Shown here: positions 1-9,773 of the stretch, piece by piece | Layout of the letters: each line of letters opens with the position of its first letter | How positions within the stretch are numbered: the first letter of the stretch is position 1 | Assembly: GCF_004331675.1 (NCBI RefSeq) | Contig: NZ_SJSN01000015.1 | Location: 1 to 64,000, forward strand | DNA length: 64,000 bases | Origin: Pedobacter frigidisoli | GTDB taxonomy: Bacteria > Bacteroidota > Bacteroidia > Sphingobacteriales > Sphingobacteriaceae | Direction: 5' to 3' | Program-made: the position numbers and the translations under genes | The notes under the pieces: model-generated | Databases searched by the model: none | Seen by the model: the letters and a program-made list of their open reading frames with translations, nothing else | What the model was told of the DNA's origin: nothing

Positions 1-237
1 GCTGACCTTAGTACGAGAGGACCGGGTTGGACTAGCCTCTAGTGAATCTGTTGTTCCGCCAGGGGCATTGCAGAGTAGCTACGCTGGGAATAGATAAGCG
101 CTGAAAGCATCTAAGTGCGAAACTAGCCACGAGATGAGAGTTCCATATAGGACCGTAGGAGACTACTACGTCGATAGGCTACAGATGTAAAGGTGGCGAC
201 ACCATAGTCGAGTAGTACTAATCATCCGAGGCTTTCA
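1..237 (+). rRNA. 23S ribosomal RNA, 3' end (partial)
   Basis: The window opens inside the sarcin-ricin region of 23S rRNA: the universally conserved AGTACGAGAGGACC string is at positions 11-24. It continues through the helices at the 3' end of the molecule and ends near the TACTAATC...GAGGCTTTC sequence typical of 23S 3' ends. The 5' part lies outside the window. The exact end is placed by similarity to other 23S ends and could be off by several bases. Confidence 0.95.
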
Positions 238-382
238 AAGGCAACATACTGTTGTTTGCTCCTCTAACTAACTTCTTCCAATAATATGTCATTTAAGCTA
301 AAAGCTGAAAGACTGAGGACTAAGGCGAATTGAGATAGCCTTGAGCTTTGGACTTTTACCTTTAGTCTTATATCAAAATATT
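238..382 (+). other. 23S-5S spacer, no tRNA
   Basis: Spacer between the two rRNA genes. It contains AGCT/AAAG-rich, loosely inverted sequence around 293-360 that may form a processing stem. I see no tRNA cloverleaf and no open reading frame. Confidence 0.6.
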
Positions 383-492
<110 letters not shown>

Positions 493-523
493 TCTTAAAA
501 GCCCAAGAGGCGTTTAACAAGGA

Positions 524-553
524 CCCCGTCAGCAACAGCTGATGGGGTTTCTT
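524..553 (+). terminator. rRNA operon terminator
   Basis: A 10-bp stem CCCCGTCAGC (524-533) pairs with GCTGATGGGG (538-547), with one G-U pair and an AACA loop, followed by TTTCTT. Its place 32 bp after 5S marks it as the intrinsic terminator of the rRNA operon. Confidence 0.85.
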
Positions 554-593
554 CGTATATAAAGGTTTCTATGGGCCTGCCTCCCCTGTTGAA

Positions 594-728
594 TAGACCC
601 GGTGGAAGCGGAGATCCTTTTTGGCCTGCCGGAACTTTCCGTTTTCCCTACACCAGCTTATCCCCAAAAAGATCGAAGCGTACGACAGGGCTGAAGCAGC
701 CATGGAATACCAGCATTCATCTCCCTAA
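594..728 (+). repeat. Dispersed hairpin element, copy E (long form)
   Basis: This copy shares the architecture of five others in the window: a 5' box TAGACCCGGTGGAAGCGG, a long imperfect hairpin closed by GATCCTTTTTGG against CCAAAAAGATC, a 3' box AGCG...CAGGGCTG with AGCAGCCATG, and a tail CAGCATTCATCTCCCTAA. The AGCAGCCATG segment is also present in copy C near 54 kb. The hairpin here is enlarged and more GC-rich than in the other copies. It sits between the rRNA terminator and the desaturase promoter. Function unknown. Confidence 0.6.
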
Positions 729-817
729 TATTTAAATAATAAACTTAATATAACTTTTATTTAAAACTGATTACAGCCAATTCTGTTAATTAAGTAAGGT
801 TTGCCATAATATTTGGT

Positions 818-825
818 TATCTTTG
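818..825 (+). promoter_or_regulatory. Bacteroidota -7 promoter element
   Basis: TATCTTTG matches the Bacteroidota -7 consensus TAnnTTTG, 26 bp before the desaturase ATG. A TTTG at 800-803 could serve as the -33 element, but its spacing of 14 bp is shorter than usual. Confidence 0.5.
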
Positions 826-851
826 CCTTGATAAATATATAAATACAGATA

Positions 852-1832
852 ATGAGTTTTTTTGCAGATAAGAGAAGAGAAGTAATGGTACATATTGAGC
901 AATATATGCTTGATATGATGGATACCTATCTTAAACCAATCGATACCAATTGGCAACCATCTGATTTTTTACCTGATTCTACAAGCGAAAATTTTTATCA
1001 AGATATAAGGATATTAAGAGAGAGCGCTAAAGATTTATCGTATGATTTAGTTGCAGTTTTAATTGGCGATACCATTACTGAGGAGGCTTTGCCAACTTAT
1101 GAATCTTGGTTAGCAATGGTTCAGGGGCCAAGTATGAAAGAGGATGGTGGTTGGATGAAGTGGAACAGGCATTGGACCGCTGAAGAGAACCGTCATGGTG
1201 ATCTTTTAAATAAATACTTATACCTATCTGGACGTGTAGATATGCGTCAAATGGAGATTTCTACACAGTATTTGATTGCAGATGGATTTGATATAGGTAC
1301 AGGACATGATCCTTATCGCAACTTTATCTATACCTCATTTCAGGAGATGGCAACTAATATTTCTCATAGAAGAGTAGCTTCGTTGGCTAAAAGAGATGGA
1401 GATACATTACTTTCTAAAATGTGCGGTGTGATTGCATCTGACGAAGCTAGACATGCAAAAGCCTACAAGGATTTCATGAATCGTATTTTTGAAGTAGACC
1501 CAAATGAAGCTATGATTGCATTTGAGGATATGATGCGTAAAAAGATTGTAATGCCAGCTCATTTTTTACGGGAAGTAGGATTGAAAATTGGTCAAACTTT
1601 TGGTCATTTTACTGATGCTGCTCAACGTTTAGGTGTTTATACAGCTGTTGATTATGTAGAGATTATGCAATCATTAATTGAAGACTGGAAAATTGAAGGA
1701 ATGCAAGACCTTAATGATGCAGGAGAGAAAGCTCGTGATTATATTATGGCGCTTCCATCTCGTTTATTACGCGTTGCAGAAAGAATGAAAAACCCAACAA
1801 TGGATTATAAGTTTACCTGGATAGCTGGGTAA
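852..1832 (+). CDS. Acyl-[acyl-carrier-protein] desaturase
   Basis: Predicted soluble di-iron fatty-acid desaturase of the ferritin-like stearoyl-ACP desaturase family, which puts a cis double bond into acyl-ACP and so adjusts membrane fluidity. The iron-binding pairs are visible: EENRH around residue 112 (ExxH) and DEARH around residue 198 (DExxH), with further carboxylates near residues 78 and 165. The 326-aa length is normal for bacterial members. The ATG is the first in frame, just downstream of the TAnnTTTG box. The gene stands alone, convergent with icmF, with a hairpin terminator between them. Chain length and regiospecificity cannot be read from sequence. Confidence 0.9.
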   Translation: MSFFADKRREVMVHIEQYMLDMMDTYLKPIDTNWQPSDFLPDSTSENFYQDIRILRESAKDLSYDLVAVLIGDTITEEALPTYESWLAMVQGPSMKEDGGWMKWNRHWTAEENRHGDLLNKYLYLSGRVDMRQMEISTQYLIADGFDIGTGHDPYRNFIYTSFQEMATNISHRRVASLAKRDGDTLLSKMCGVIASDEARHAKAYKDFMNRIFEVDPNEAMIAFEDMMRKKIVMPAHFLREVGLKIGQTFGHFTDAAQRLGVYTAVDYVEIMQSLIEDWKIEGMQDLNDAGEKARDYIMALPSRLLRVAERMKNPTMDYKFTWIAG

Positions 1833-1865
1833 ATTATCATAATGATAGAAAAGTCCCATCTTGAT

Positions 1866-1912
1866 ATTTGCAATGCCCCCCTAAAGTGTCTAACTTTTTG
1901 GGGGCATTGCAT
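1866..1912. terminator. Hairpin terminator between convergent genes
   Basis: GCAATGCCCCC (1870-1880) pairs with GGGGGCATTGC (1900-1910), an 11-bp stem. The loop can pair further (TAAAG with CTTTT). It lies between the stops of two converging genes and probably serves both. A near-identical hairpin is at 5433-5470. Confidence 0.7.
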
Positions 1913-1935
1913 AATTAGGATGGGATTTTTTTGTT

Positions 1936-4900
1936 TTACATATTTCTGCGGTACTGGCCACCGACTTCGTAAAGTGCTTTACTGATTTGGCCAAGAGAAC
2001 AAACCTTACAAACTTCCATAAGCTGTTCGAAAATATTATCGCCTGCAATAGCAGATTTTTGAAGTTGTTTTAACAAACTTGCAGAATTATCATCGTTACG
2101 ATCCTGGAATTTTTTTAATGCGTTAATTTGATATTGTTTTTCTTCTTCAGTAGCTCTAATCACTTCTCCAGGAACAATAGTTGGAGAACCGTTTTTATTT
2201 AGGAAAGTATTTACGCCCACAATAGGATATTCACCTGTGTGCTTTAGTGTTTCATAATACAAACTCTCTTCTTGTATTTTACCTCTTTGATACATGGTTT
2301 CCATGGCGCCTAAAACTCCTCCACGATCATTAATTCTTTTGAATTCTTGTAAAACCGCATTTTCTACAAGATCTGTTAATTCCTCGATTATGAATGCGCC
2401 TTGTAATGGGTTTTCGTTTTTAGCCAATCCTAATTCGCGATTAATAATTAACTGTATTGCCATTGCCCTACGAACCGATTCTTCAGTTGGTGTCGTTATC
2501 GCCTCATCGTAAGCGTTGGTATGTAAGGAATTACAGTTGTCATAAATAGCATAGAGTGCTTGCAAGGTTGTTCTAATGTCATTGAAATCAATTTCCTGAG
2601 CGTGTAAAGAACGTCCAGATGTTTGAATGTGATACTTCAATTTTTGTGATCGGTCGTTTCCTTTATATTTGTTTTTAATAGCCTTTGCCCAAATTCTGCG
2701 TGCTACTCGTCCTATTACCGCATACTCTGGATCTATACCATTAGAGAAAAAGAACGATAAATTTGGTGCAAAGTCATCAATGTGCATGCCTCTACTCAAG
2801 TAATATTCTACAAATGTAAATCCGTTACTTAAGGTAAATGCCAATTGTGAAATCGGATTTGCACCAGCCTCAGCAATATGATATCCAGAAATCGATACAG
2901 AATAAAAGTTGCGAACTTTTTCATCAATAAAATATTTTTGAATGTCTCCCATCATTCGTAATGCAAACTCAGTAGAAAAAATACAAGTGTTTTGAGCTTG
3001 ATCTTCTTTTAAAATATCTGCCTGAACAGTTCCTCGGACTGTGCTTATTGCCTTCGCCCTAATTGATGCGTAAATATCAGCAGGTAAAACCTGGTCTCCT
3101 GTTACGCCCAAAAGCATTAGGCCTAAACCATCATTGCCTTGGGGTAATACGCCACTATAAGATGGTCTATCTGTATTTTTTGCCTTGTAAATTATATCTA
3201 TTTTGGTTTTTACTTCATCCTCTAAATTATTCTCAATTATATATTTTTCACATTGCTGATCGATCGCTGCATTCATGAAAAAGCCCAAAAGCATTGGAGC
3301 AGGGCCATTTATTGTCATTGATACAGATGTGGAAGCGGCGCAAAGATCGAATCCTGAGTATAGTTTTTTGGCATCATCTAAGGTGGCAATACTTACGCCA
3401 GAGTTTCCAATTTTTCCGTAAATATCGGGGCGAAAATGTGGGTCTTCGCCATAAAGCGTAACCGAATCAAACGCGGTAGAAAGACGGTGAGCCGGTTGAC
3501 CAAGTGAAACATAATGAAAACGTTTATTTGTTCTTTCTGGACCGCCCTCACCAGCAAACATTCTGGTTGGATCTTCGCCATCACGTTTTAGTGGAAATAC
3601 TCCGGCTGCATAAGGAAACTCACCTGGAAGATTTTCGGTTAATAGCCATCGTAAAATATCTCCCCAATCTTCGTAGCGAGGAAGTGAAACTTTTGGGATG
3701 TTTAGTTTTGATAACGACTCGTAAAATAGCGGTTGTTTGATTTCCTTATCACGTACCTTATAAATAAAAAACTCTTCTTTGTAAGCTTTTTTGGTTTCGG
3801 GCCATTGGCGAAGCAAACGCTTACATTCACTATCAAGTTGCTCTTCGAAAAAATTATAAGCGTCTTGTAAACCCTCCCCAATTGCCAGCGACTGATTTTC
3901 TTGAGCCAAGTTGATTACACCTTTTAGCTGATACATTTTCCTTGCGGTAGCAGACTGCTTATCTACCCATTCATTATAGGTTTGACTAGATTCTGCAATT
4001 TCTGCTAGATAACGAATTCTATCTGGTGGAATGATGTAAATCTTTTCAGACTGATTGGAAGTCAATTCCATTTTGGCATGAAAATCTGTACCGGTTTTAG
4101 TTTTTATTTGATGCATTAGTGCAACAAATAAATTGTTCATTCCTGGATCGTTGAATTGCGATGCCATTGTTCCGTAAACTGGAATTTCATCGTCTTTGGC
4201 ATCGAAGATATTATGATTTCGTTTATATTGTTTTCTTACATCACGTAATGCATCCAAAGCGCCTCTTTTATCAAATTTATTAATGGCAACTAGATCAGCA
4301 AAATCTAGCATATCGATTTTCTCTAATTGCGTTGCCGCTCCAAATTCGGGTGTCATTACATAAAGTGAAACATCACAATGCTCTGTAATTTCTGTATCTG
4401 ATTGCCCAATTCCAGAGGTTTCTACAATAATCAAATCGTAACCAGCAGCCTTACAGATATCGATACTTTCCTGAACATTTTTAGATAATGCCAAATTTGC
4501 TTGTCTGGTTGCTAAAGAACGCATATAAATCCTTGGATTATTGATTGCGTTCATTCTGATTCTATCGCCGAGTAAGGCGCCACCAGTTTTCCTTTTTGAT
4601 GGATCAACAGAAATGATAGCCAAGGTTTTATCGGGTACTTCAACTAAAAATCTGCGAACTAATTCATCCACGAGGGAAGATTTACCTGCGCCGCCAGTTC
4701 CTGTAATTCCTAAAATTGGTGCGTTGTTATTTTTTGAGAGATTTTTTAATTTATTTACAAATTGTTGTGCGCTTTCAGGATCATTTTCAGCAACTGTAAT
4801 TGCCCCAGCTATTGCCTTAATATCTTTGTTTGGGATAGTTTGTAGTTCGTCAGTAATGTGGGTTTTGGTAATAAAATCTGTCTGAATCAGCATATCGTTG

Positions 4901-5307
4901 ATCATTCCCTGTAAACCCATTTTTCTACCATCGTCTGGAGAATAGATTTTAGAAATTCCATAATTTTGAAGTTCTTCAATCTCAGTGGGTAAAATTACGC
5001 CACCACCACCCGCGAATATTTTGATGTGTCCTGATCCTTTTTCTTGTAAAAGATCATGCATGTATTTGAAATATTCAATATGCCCACCTTGATATGATGT
5101 CATTGCAATACCCTGTACATCTTCTTGAATAGCACAATTTACAACTTCATCAACAGAGCGATTATGGCCTAGATGAATAACCTCAGCACCCGAAGATTGA
5201 AGAATGCGGCGCATAATGTTTATGGTCGCATCGTGCCCATCAAAAAGTGCGGCTGCAGTTACAAAACGAATTTTATTTTTGGGCTTATATATTTCTATTG
5301 GTTGCAT
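1936..5307 (-). CDS. icmF: Fused acyl-CoA mutase IcmF (B12, GTPase and mutase domains)
   Basis: Adenosylcobalamin-dependent mutase in which all parts are fused. An N-terminal B12-binding domain (residues about 12-150, with DGHD supplying the cobalt-ligand histidine) is followed by a MeaI-type GTPase chaperone (Walker [14 protein letters not shown] guanine motif) and a large TIM-barrel substrate domain with [28 protein letters not shown] and GNSGVSI. This order is diagnostic of IcmF, which interconverts isobutyryl-CoA and butyryl-CoA and in some members isovaleryl/pivalyl-CoA, rather than methylmalonyl-CoA mutase. A longer frame starts at a TTG (5337). The ATG at 5307 gives MQPIE and the usual start just before the B12 domain, at 1123 aa. 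Substrate preference is not proven by sequence. Confidence 0.9.
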   Translation of the reverse strand: MQPIEIYKPKNKIRFVTAAALFDGHDATINIMRRILQSSGAEVIHLGHNRSVDEVVNCAIQEDVQGIAMTSYQGGHIEYFKYMHDLLQEKGSGHIKIFAGGGGVILPTEIEELQNYGISKIYSPDDGRKMGLQGMINDMLIQTDFITKTHITDELQTIPNKDIKAIAGAITVAENDPESAQQFVNKLKNLSKNNNAPILGITGTGGAGKSSLVDELVRRFLVEVPDKTLAIISVDPSKRKTGGALLGDRIRMNAINNPRIYMRSLATRQANLALSKNVQESIDICKAAGYDLIIVETSGIGQSDTEITEHCDVSLYVMTPEFGAATQLEKIDMLDFADLVAINKFDKRGALDALRDVRKQYKRNHNIFDAKDDEIPVYGTMASQFNDPGMNNLFVALMHQIKTKTGTDFHAKMELTSNQSEKIYIIPPDRIRYLAEIAESSQTYNEWVDKQSATARKMYQLKGVINLAQENQSLAIGEGLQDAYNFFEEQLDSECKRLLRQWPETKKAYKEEFFIYKVRDKEIKQPLFYESLSKLNIPKVSLPRYEDWGDILRWLLTENLPGEFPYAAGVFPLKRDGEDPTRMFAGEGGPERTNKRFHYVSLGQPAHRLSTAFDSVTLYGEDPHFRPDIYGKIGNSGVSIATLDDAKKLYSGFDLCAASTSVSMTINGPAPMLLGFFMNAAIDQQCEKYIIENNLEDEVKTKIDIIYKAKNTDRPSYSGVLPQGNDGLGLMLLGVTGDQVLPADIYASIRAKAISTVRGTVQADILKEDQAQNTCIFSTEFALRMMGDIQKYFIDEKVRNFYSVSISGYHIAEAGANPISQLAFTLSNGFTFVEYYLSRGMHIDDFAPNLSFFFSNGIDPEYAVIGRVARRIWAKAIKNKYKGNDRSQKLKYHIQTSGRSLHAQEIDFNDIRTTLQALYAIYDNCNSLHTNAYDEAITTPTEESVRRAMAIQLIINRELGLAKNENPLQGAFIIEELTDLVENAVLQEFKRINDRGGVLGAMETMYQRGKIQEESLYYETLKHTGEYPIVGVNTFLNKNGSPTIVPGEVIRATEEEKQYQINALKKFQDRNDDNSASLLKQLQKSAIAGDNIFEQLMEVCKVCSLGQISKALYEVGGQYRRNM

Positions 5308-5370
5308 ATTATAAGATTTTGAGTTTAACAAAATCAAAATCTGTTAAACTTGCTCGAATATTTGGTTCAA

Positions 5371-5378
5371 CAAATGTA
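5371..5378 (-). promoter_or_regulatory. Possible -7 promoter element for icmF
   Basis: Read on the minus strand this is TACATTTG, matching TAnnTTTG, 63 bp before the icmF ATG. No convincing -33 TTG is seen at the expected distance, so this is tentative. Confidence 0.35.
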
Positions 5379-5432
5379 GCAAATAGTTATAATTTGAGGC
5401 TTTTATAATGGTATTACTACTGTTATAAACTA

Positions 5433-5470
5433 AAATGCCCCCATAAAGCGTTCAACTTTTGGGGGCATTT
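5433..5470 (-). terminator. Hairpin terminator after phosphatase gene
   Basis: AAATGCCCCC (5433-5442) pairs with GGGGGCATTT (5461-5470), with an inner AAG/CTT pairing. It is 18 bp past the stop of the minus-strand phosphatase gene. Sequence and loop closely match the hairpin at 1870-1910. Confidence 0.65.
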
Positions 5471-5488
5471 CAAAAATAAACTTTACAG

Positions 5489-7147
5489 TTATTTATCAGT
5501 AATCTCTGTTATGGCTTCTCCAACATTACCACTAGGCATTTGAATGTGTAATAATGCAGCTAGGGTTGGCGCAATATCAGTCATATAATGAGTTTTATTT
5601 GTGGCTCCCTGTTTAATTCCCCAGCCCATAAATACCAACGGGATGTGCGAATCGTAAGGATTCCAATTTCCATGGGTAGTGCCTGTGTTGCCACCATTGA
5701 ACCAATTCGGTTGCAATACATAATAAATATCACCACTTCTACGAGCATTATACCCATTGGTGATCATCATTTTTTGAATTTCCTGTAAAGTAGTTTGAGC
5801 AATTTTAGAAATATCTACAGCATTTTGGAAACCATCTAATCTTTTTAGGAACTCTACTGAAGCAGATTTAATCACATCGAAACTTACCGTGCCGTTGTCA
5901 GTTTTATTGTGATCAAAAATAATTTGGTTGTTCATTGATTTTAAAACTACATTATTTACCTTAAATTTATCATTTAGGAATGCGTTTAACTTATTTGCAA
6001 TATCTCTGTCGCTTACTACTCCAGCTGGAAGATTATTTTCTTTCATAAAACCTGGTACATGTGCAGCACCATGATCTGCTGTTAAGAAAATAGTATAATT
6101 TCCTTTTCCAACTTGTTTATCCAAATAGTTAAAAAACTCTTCAAAATCCTTATCCAAACGCAAATAAGTATCTTCTGCTTCTATTGAGTTCGGACCATAA
6201 CCATGGCCTACATAATCTGTTGCAGAACAGCTAACAGCTAAGAAATCTGTAATATTATCCTTTCCTAAATCTTCTGAAAGAATCGCCAATTTAGCTAAGT
6301 CTAGGGTAATTGTATTTCCATAAGGTGTACTTCTTATGGCATCGAAATTCTTATCGATGTTTTGAGTTAACTGATGTGGAAAAGTACTGGTTTTACCTTC
6401 GTAAACTTTTTCATCAGCTGTGCTATTTACGTAAGTATTTAAAGGATATAATGTTTCCCAGTTTTTTGCATAAAATTTATTCGCCAATTTTAGTTTGTTA
6501 TAATCAGCAACCCATGTCGGTACTTCTTTCATGTAATAGGTACTGGTAATCCAGTTTCCTGTACTTCCTTGATACCAATAAGCGGCATTTGCAGCATGAC
6601 CAGCAGGTAGAATTGAACCTCTATCTTTTAACGAAATGCCAAGTACCTTACCCTTAAAGTTCGTTGCTAACCTTAATTCATCAGTAATGGTTGTAGTTAG
6701 CATATTTTTTGGCGACATATTTCCTTCTGCAGATGGTGTACTTCCAACTGTAGAGACTGTAGAATCTTCAGTGCAATAAACGTTTTTCTTGGTTTCTGGA
6801 TCGTACCAATCATTACCGATTATCCCATGCACTGCAGGAACAGAGCCCGTATAAATGCAGGTATGACCGCAAGCGGTGTAAGTTGGGGTGTAGGGGATAA
6901 AAGTATTTTCTACCGAAAAGCCCTCATGTACAAGTCTCTTAAATCCTCCGTTGGTGTAACGATTGTAGTATCGATATAGATAATCCCAACGCATTTGATC
7001 TACAACTAAACCCACTACCAATTTTGGGCGAGCAACTTCGGCTGGGAATACTTTTGTTGCCGCAACAATAGTTTTTTTTGTTTGAGCACTTGTAAAGGAT
7101 GCGGAAAGGAGAGATAGGGAAAAGAGTAAATAAGATATTTTCTTCAT
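5489..7147 (-). CDS. PafA-type alkaline phosphatase
   Basis: Predicted secreted or periplasmic phosphomonoesterase of the alkaline phosphatase superfamily, close to Elizabethkingia PafA. A signal peptide covers about residues 1-21 (ends TSAQT). The catalytic set is visible in order: VVDQMRWD metal aspartate, the nucleophile threonine in PTYTACGH, the GNDW asparagine, the LKDRG Lys/Arg pair that contacts phosphate in PafA, TDYVGHG, TADHG, and the late THGNWNP histidine. Length (552 aa) fits the family. It stands alone between folC and icmF. Use as a phosphate scavenger is inferred from the family; no Pho box is visible. Confidence 0.88.
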   Translation of the reverse strand: MKKISYLLFSLSLLSASFTSAQTKKTIVAATKVFPAEVARPKLVVGLVVDQMRWDYLYRYYNRYTNGGFKRLVHEGFSVENTFIPYTPTYTACGHTCIYTGSVPAVHGIIGNDWYDPETKKNVYCTEDSTVSTVGSTPSAEGNMSPKNMLTTTITDELRLATNFKGKVLGISLKDRGSILPAGHAANAAYWYQGSTGNWITSTYYMKEVPTWVADYNKLKLANKFYAKNWETLYPLNTYVNSTADEKVYEGKTSTFPHQLTQNIDKNFDAIRSTPYGNTITLDLAKLAILSEDLGKDNITDFLAVSCSATDYVGHGYGPNSIEAEDTYLRLDKDFEEFFNYLDKQVGKGNYTIFLTADHGAAHVPGFMKENNLPAGVVSDRDIANKLNAFLNDKFKVNNVVLKSMNNQIIFDHNKTDNGTVSFDVIKSASVEFLKRLDGFQNAVDISKIAQTTLQEIQKMMITNGYNARRSGDIYYVLQPNWFNGGNTGTTHGNWNPYDSHIPLVFMGWGIKQGATNKTHYMTDIAPTLAALLHIQMPSGNVGEAITEITDK

Positions 7148-7216
7148 TCTGTTTTTAGTTAAAGGACTAAAGTAACAAATTTTAGATGAAGATATTTTGA
7201 AGTTTCTGTAAAGTTT

Positions 7217-8506
7217 TTATATCGCTTCTGCTACCACAAAAGTGCTACCACCAATGAAAACCAAATCGTTGGGTGAGGCAGATTTCACTGCAGTTTCCTT
7301 GGCTTCGATAACTGAATTGTATTTCTCTCCTATTAAATTTAATGGCGACGCTTGCTCCATGAGTTCGGCAGCATCTAGCGCCCTTTCTAAATCTGGTTTG
7401 CAGAAATAATAGGTTGCGTTTTTTGGCATTATTGATAAGACTTTAGAAATATCCTTATCCTTTACCATACCGAAAACGATGTGGAGTTTTTCGAATTTTG
7501 TTTGATTGATGTTTTTAATCACTTCCGCAATTCCAGCTTCGTTATGTCCTGTATCGCAGATAATTAATGGGTTTTTACCTAGGATTTGCCATCTACCTTG
7601 TAATCCAGTTAGCTTTTTGACTTGTTTTAAGCCATTAAAAACATTCTGTACTGAAACCTTAAAATTTGTATTTCCATTTAATACTTCAATGGTTTCTAAA
7701 ACGGTAAGAATATTTTTATGTTGATAAATGCCGGTTAAATCACTGATCAGATTTTTGTACTTGATTTGATCATTCTCGTAAACTGATAAAGAAAGCTTTG
7801 AGTTTTTGATTTTAAAATCCTTGGCTGATAACACATTATCAGCAAAAATAATTGGTGCTTTCATCTCATCAGCTTTGCTGATAAAAACCTGTGCAGATTT
7901 TTCTTGTGTCTCGCCAATTACCACAGGAGTTTGCTTTTTAATGATTCCAGCTTTTTCACCAGCAATTTCCTCGATGGTATTGCCGAGCATATTGGTGTGA
8001 TCCAAACTGATATTTGTGATTACAGAAATTTCTGGTTGAATAATGTTTGTAGAATCTAACCGGCCACCCAAACCTACTTCAATTATTGCAATATCTACCT
8101 GATGTTTAGCAAAATGATCAAAAGCTAAAGCGACAGTTACCTCAAAAAATGAGGGTTCTACTTTTTCAATTAAGCTTTGTTGATTTTTTACAAAGGAAAC
8201 GACTTCAGCTTTACTGATCATTTTTCCGTTAATGCGAATACGTTCGCGGAAATCTTTTAAGTGTGGGGAAGTATATAATCCAGTTTTATAACCTTGTGCT
8301 TGCAAAACTGCCGCAAGCATGTGCGAGGTTGAACCTTTACCATTTGTCCCTGCCACATGAATGCTCTTGAATTTATGTTGAGGATTATCCAGGGCTTCGC
8401 AAAAGATTATGGTATTAGTTAAATCTTTTTTGAAAGCAGAAGCACCCACACGAGTAAACATTGGAAGTTTACTGTATAAAAAATCGAGTGTTTGGGCGTA
8501 ATTCAA
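7217..8506 (-). CDS. folC: Folylpolyglutamate synthase / dihydrofolate synthase
   Basis: Mur-ligase-family enzyme that joins glutamate to dihydropteroate and extends the polyglutamate tail of folates in the cytoplasm. The ATP-binding HVAGTNGKGSTSH loop lies around residue 50, with LYTSPHL following. EVGLGGRLDSTN and the C-terminal GHNEAGI segment are also typical. At 429 aa it is full length. It is 33 bp downstream of the TonB-like gene and is probably the last cistron of the envelope operon, an arrangement with no obvious functional link. Confidence 0.93.
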   Translation of the reverse strand: MNYAQTLDFLYSKLPMFTRVGASAFKKDLTNTIIFCEALDNPQHKFKSIHVAGTNGKGSTSHMLAAVLQAQGYKTGLYTSPHLKDFRERIRINGKMISKAEVVSFVKNQQSLIEKVEPSFFEVTVALAFDHFAKHQVDIAIIEVGLGGRLDSTNIIQPEISVITNISLDHTNMLGNTIEEIAGEKAGIIKKQTPVVIGETQEKSAQVFISKADEMKAPIIFADNVLSAKDFKIKNSKLSLSVYENDQIKYKNLISDLTGIYQHKNILTVLETIEVLNGNTNFKVSVQNVFNGLKQVKKLTGLQGRWQILGKNPLIICDTGHNEAGIAEVIKNINQTKFEKLHIVFGMVKDKDISKVLSIMPKNATYYFCKPDLERALDAAELMEQASPLNLIGEKYNSVIEAKETAVKSASPNDLVFIGGSTFVVAEAI

Positions 8507-8538
8507 AACTTTTGAAATGAAGTTTAGAAGATGTTTAG

Positions 8539-9372
8539 TTAATTTCTTTTGAAATTAAATACCACAACTCCTGTTTGACTATCTTTACCAGTATCAGATT
8601 GACTTAAAGTAGAATTCATTACAGCTTCAATACACTTGTTAACCAATGCTGTGTTTGTTGTTGTAGAACCTTTTAATTCCTGTTTGGCGCTAGTAATTCT
8701 GCCTGCTTTATTGAAGAAAATTCTAATAGCTATCCTGCCTTCTTCTTGTCCGTCATCTTTTGGTATTACAAGATTTGAAAACTTCCGTAGTTCAATGGGT
8801 TTATTCCCGTTTCCTGAACCACCCTCGCCATAATTTGGAGCAAGAGGATCACCATTTACTGAGCCTTGGTTTCCAGGAGTATTCCCAGTTCCATCGCCTT
8901 GTCCTTGTCCGGTATTCTTTTTGCCTTTATAGAGTGCATTTTGATTGATGACAGGTTTCGATGGTTTATCTTCGGTAACTGTAGTAGGAGCGGTAGTTGT
9001 TGCTTTGGTTGGTTTGGTATTCACGGCAACAGCATCCTCTGTATTTTGTGTTTGAATTTCTTTATCGGTGTTATCGCTAGAAGTTGTTGGTGTCACCTTT
9101 TCTTCTGGAGTAACTTTATCAGGTGCTTTTCCATTTGCGTTTGGATCTGCTGATGGCTCTTCGATACTTGTGTAATCATCACCCATTCCTTCTGCAGAGG
9201 TTCCATAATTCACAACCATGCCACCCATACCCACTTCTTCAACTGGTTGGAATGATCCAATTACAATAAAAAAGCTAATCAAAAGCAAAACACCCATTAT
9301 GCCACTTGCTATTGCAATGGCTTTTGGGTAATTGTTTTCTTCATTAGGTATGTTTTGCGCTTTATAGTTCAT
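8539..9372 (-). CDS. TonB-like energy transducer
   Basis: 277 aa with an N-terminal cytoplasmic stub, one membrane helix (about residues 17-40), a long low-complexity Thr/Pro/Lys/Gly-rich periplasmic region, and a C-terminal domain (about 195-277) of TonB/TolA type: RIFFNKAGRITSAKQ followed by a paired-strand ending in VVVFNFKRN. Such proteins carry proton-motive energy from ExbB/ExbD across the periplasm to an outer-membrane partner. Its ATG shares one base with the exbD stop, implying translational coupling. The C-terminal domain is divergent, so TolA-like behaviour is also possible. Confidence 0.75.
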   Translation of the reverse strand: MNYKAQNIPNEENNYPKAIAIASGIMGVLLLISFFIVIGSFQPVEEVGMGGMVVNYGTSAEGMGDDYTSIEEPSADPNANGKAPDKVTPEEKVTPTTSSDNTDKEIQTQNTEDAVAVNTKPTKATTTAPTTVTEDKPSKPVINQNALYKGKKNTGQGQGDGTGNTPGNQGSVNGDPLAPNYGEGGSGNGNKPIELRKFSNLVIPKDDGQEEGRIAIRIFFNKAGRITSAKQELKGSTTTNTALVNKCIEAVMNSTLSQSDTGKDSQTGVVVFNFKRN

Positions 9373-9773
9373 TATTTCTTTGGCTCTACAGCTACAACAA
9401 GTTTTAATTTCAGTTTATTGGCAATATCGTTTACCACAAATCCATCCTGATAAGTTACATTACGAGAAACATATAAAAGAATAGTCATATCGGGAGCTAC
9501 TTTTTGGTAAGCTGCTAATGTTGGTTCTAACTCTTCTATGGTTACGGGTTTCTTATCAACGGTATATTTTAAATTTTCGTCTATCGTAACCGTAACAGCT
9601 TTTTTGGCTGTAGATTGTTGTCCACTAGATGATTGTGGAAGCAGCAATTTTACTACAGTTGGATTTACCACGGCAGATGCCAATAGGAAAAAAAGCATCA
9701 GGAAGAACATAATATCGTTCAACGCTGAAGTGTGTACTTCTACCGATCCTTTTGTTCTTTTGCGTAAATTCAT
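9372..9773 (-). CDS. ExbD/TolR-family biopolymer transport protein
   Basis: 133 aa with one N-terminal membrane helix (about residues 18-38, DIMFFLMLFFLLASAVV) that includes the aspartate conserved in ExbD, TolR and MotB proton channels, then a small periplasmic domain. With the ExbB-like protein it forms the proton-driven stator. It overlaps by one base with the genes on both sides (exbB upstream, TonB-like downstream), so expression in fixed ratio is likely. Confidence 0.88.
   Translation of the reverse strand: MNLRKRTKGSVEVHTSALNDIMFFLMLFFLLASAVVNPTVVKLLLPQSSSGQQSTAKKAVTVTIDENLKYTVDKKPVTIEELEPTLAAYQKVAPDMTILLYVSRNVTYQDGFVVNDIANKLKLKLVVAVEPKK

Noticed and set aside
238-382. tRNA in the rRNA spacer
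   Set aside because: No cloverleaf or T-arm consensus is visible between 23S and 5S.
4541-4885. Plus-strand 114-codon frame inside icmF
   Set aside because: Antisense shadow of the GTPase domain, with no independent support.
5307-5337. Longer IcmF start at 5337
   Set aside because: It begins with TTG and adds ten residues not typical of the family; the ATG at 5307 is better.
5308-5488. Cobalamin riboswitch upstream of the B12-dependent mutase
   Set aside because: No B12-box-like sequence and too little conserved structure in the gap; B12 enzymes usually lack one anyway.
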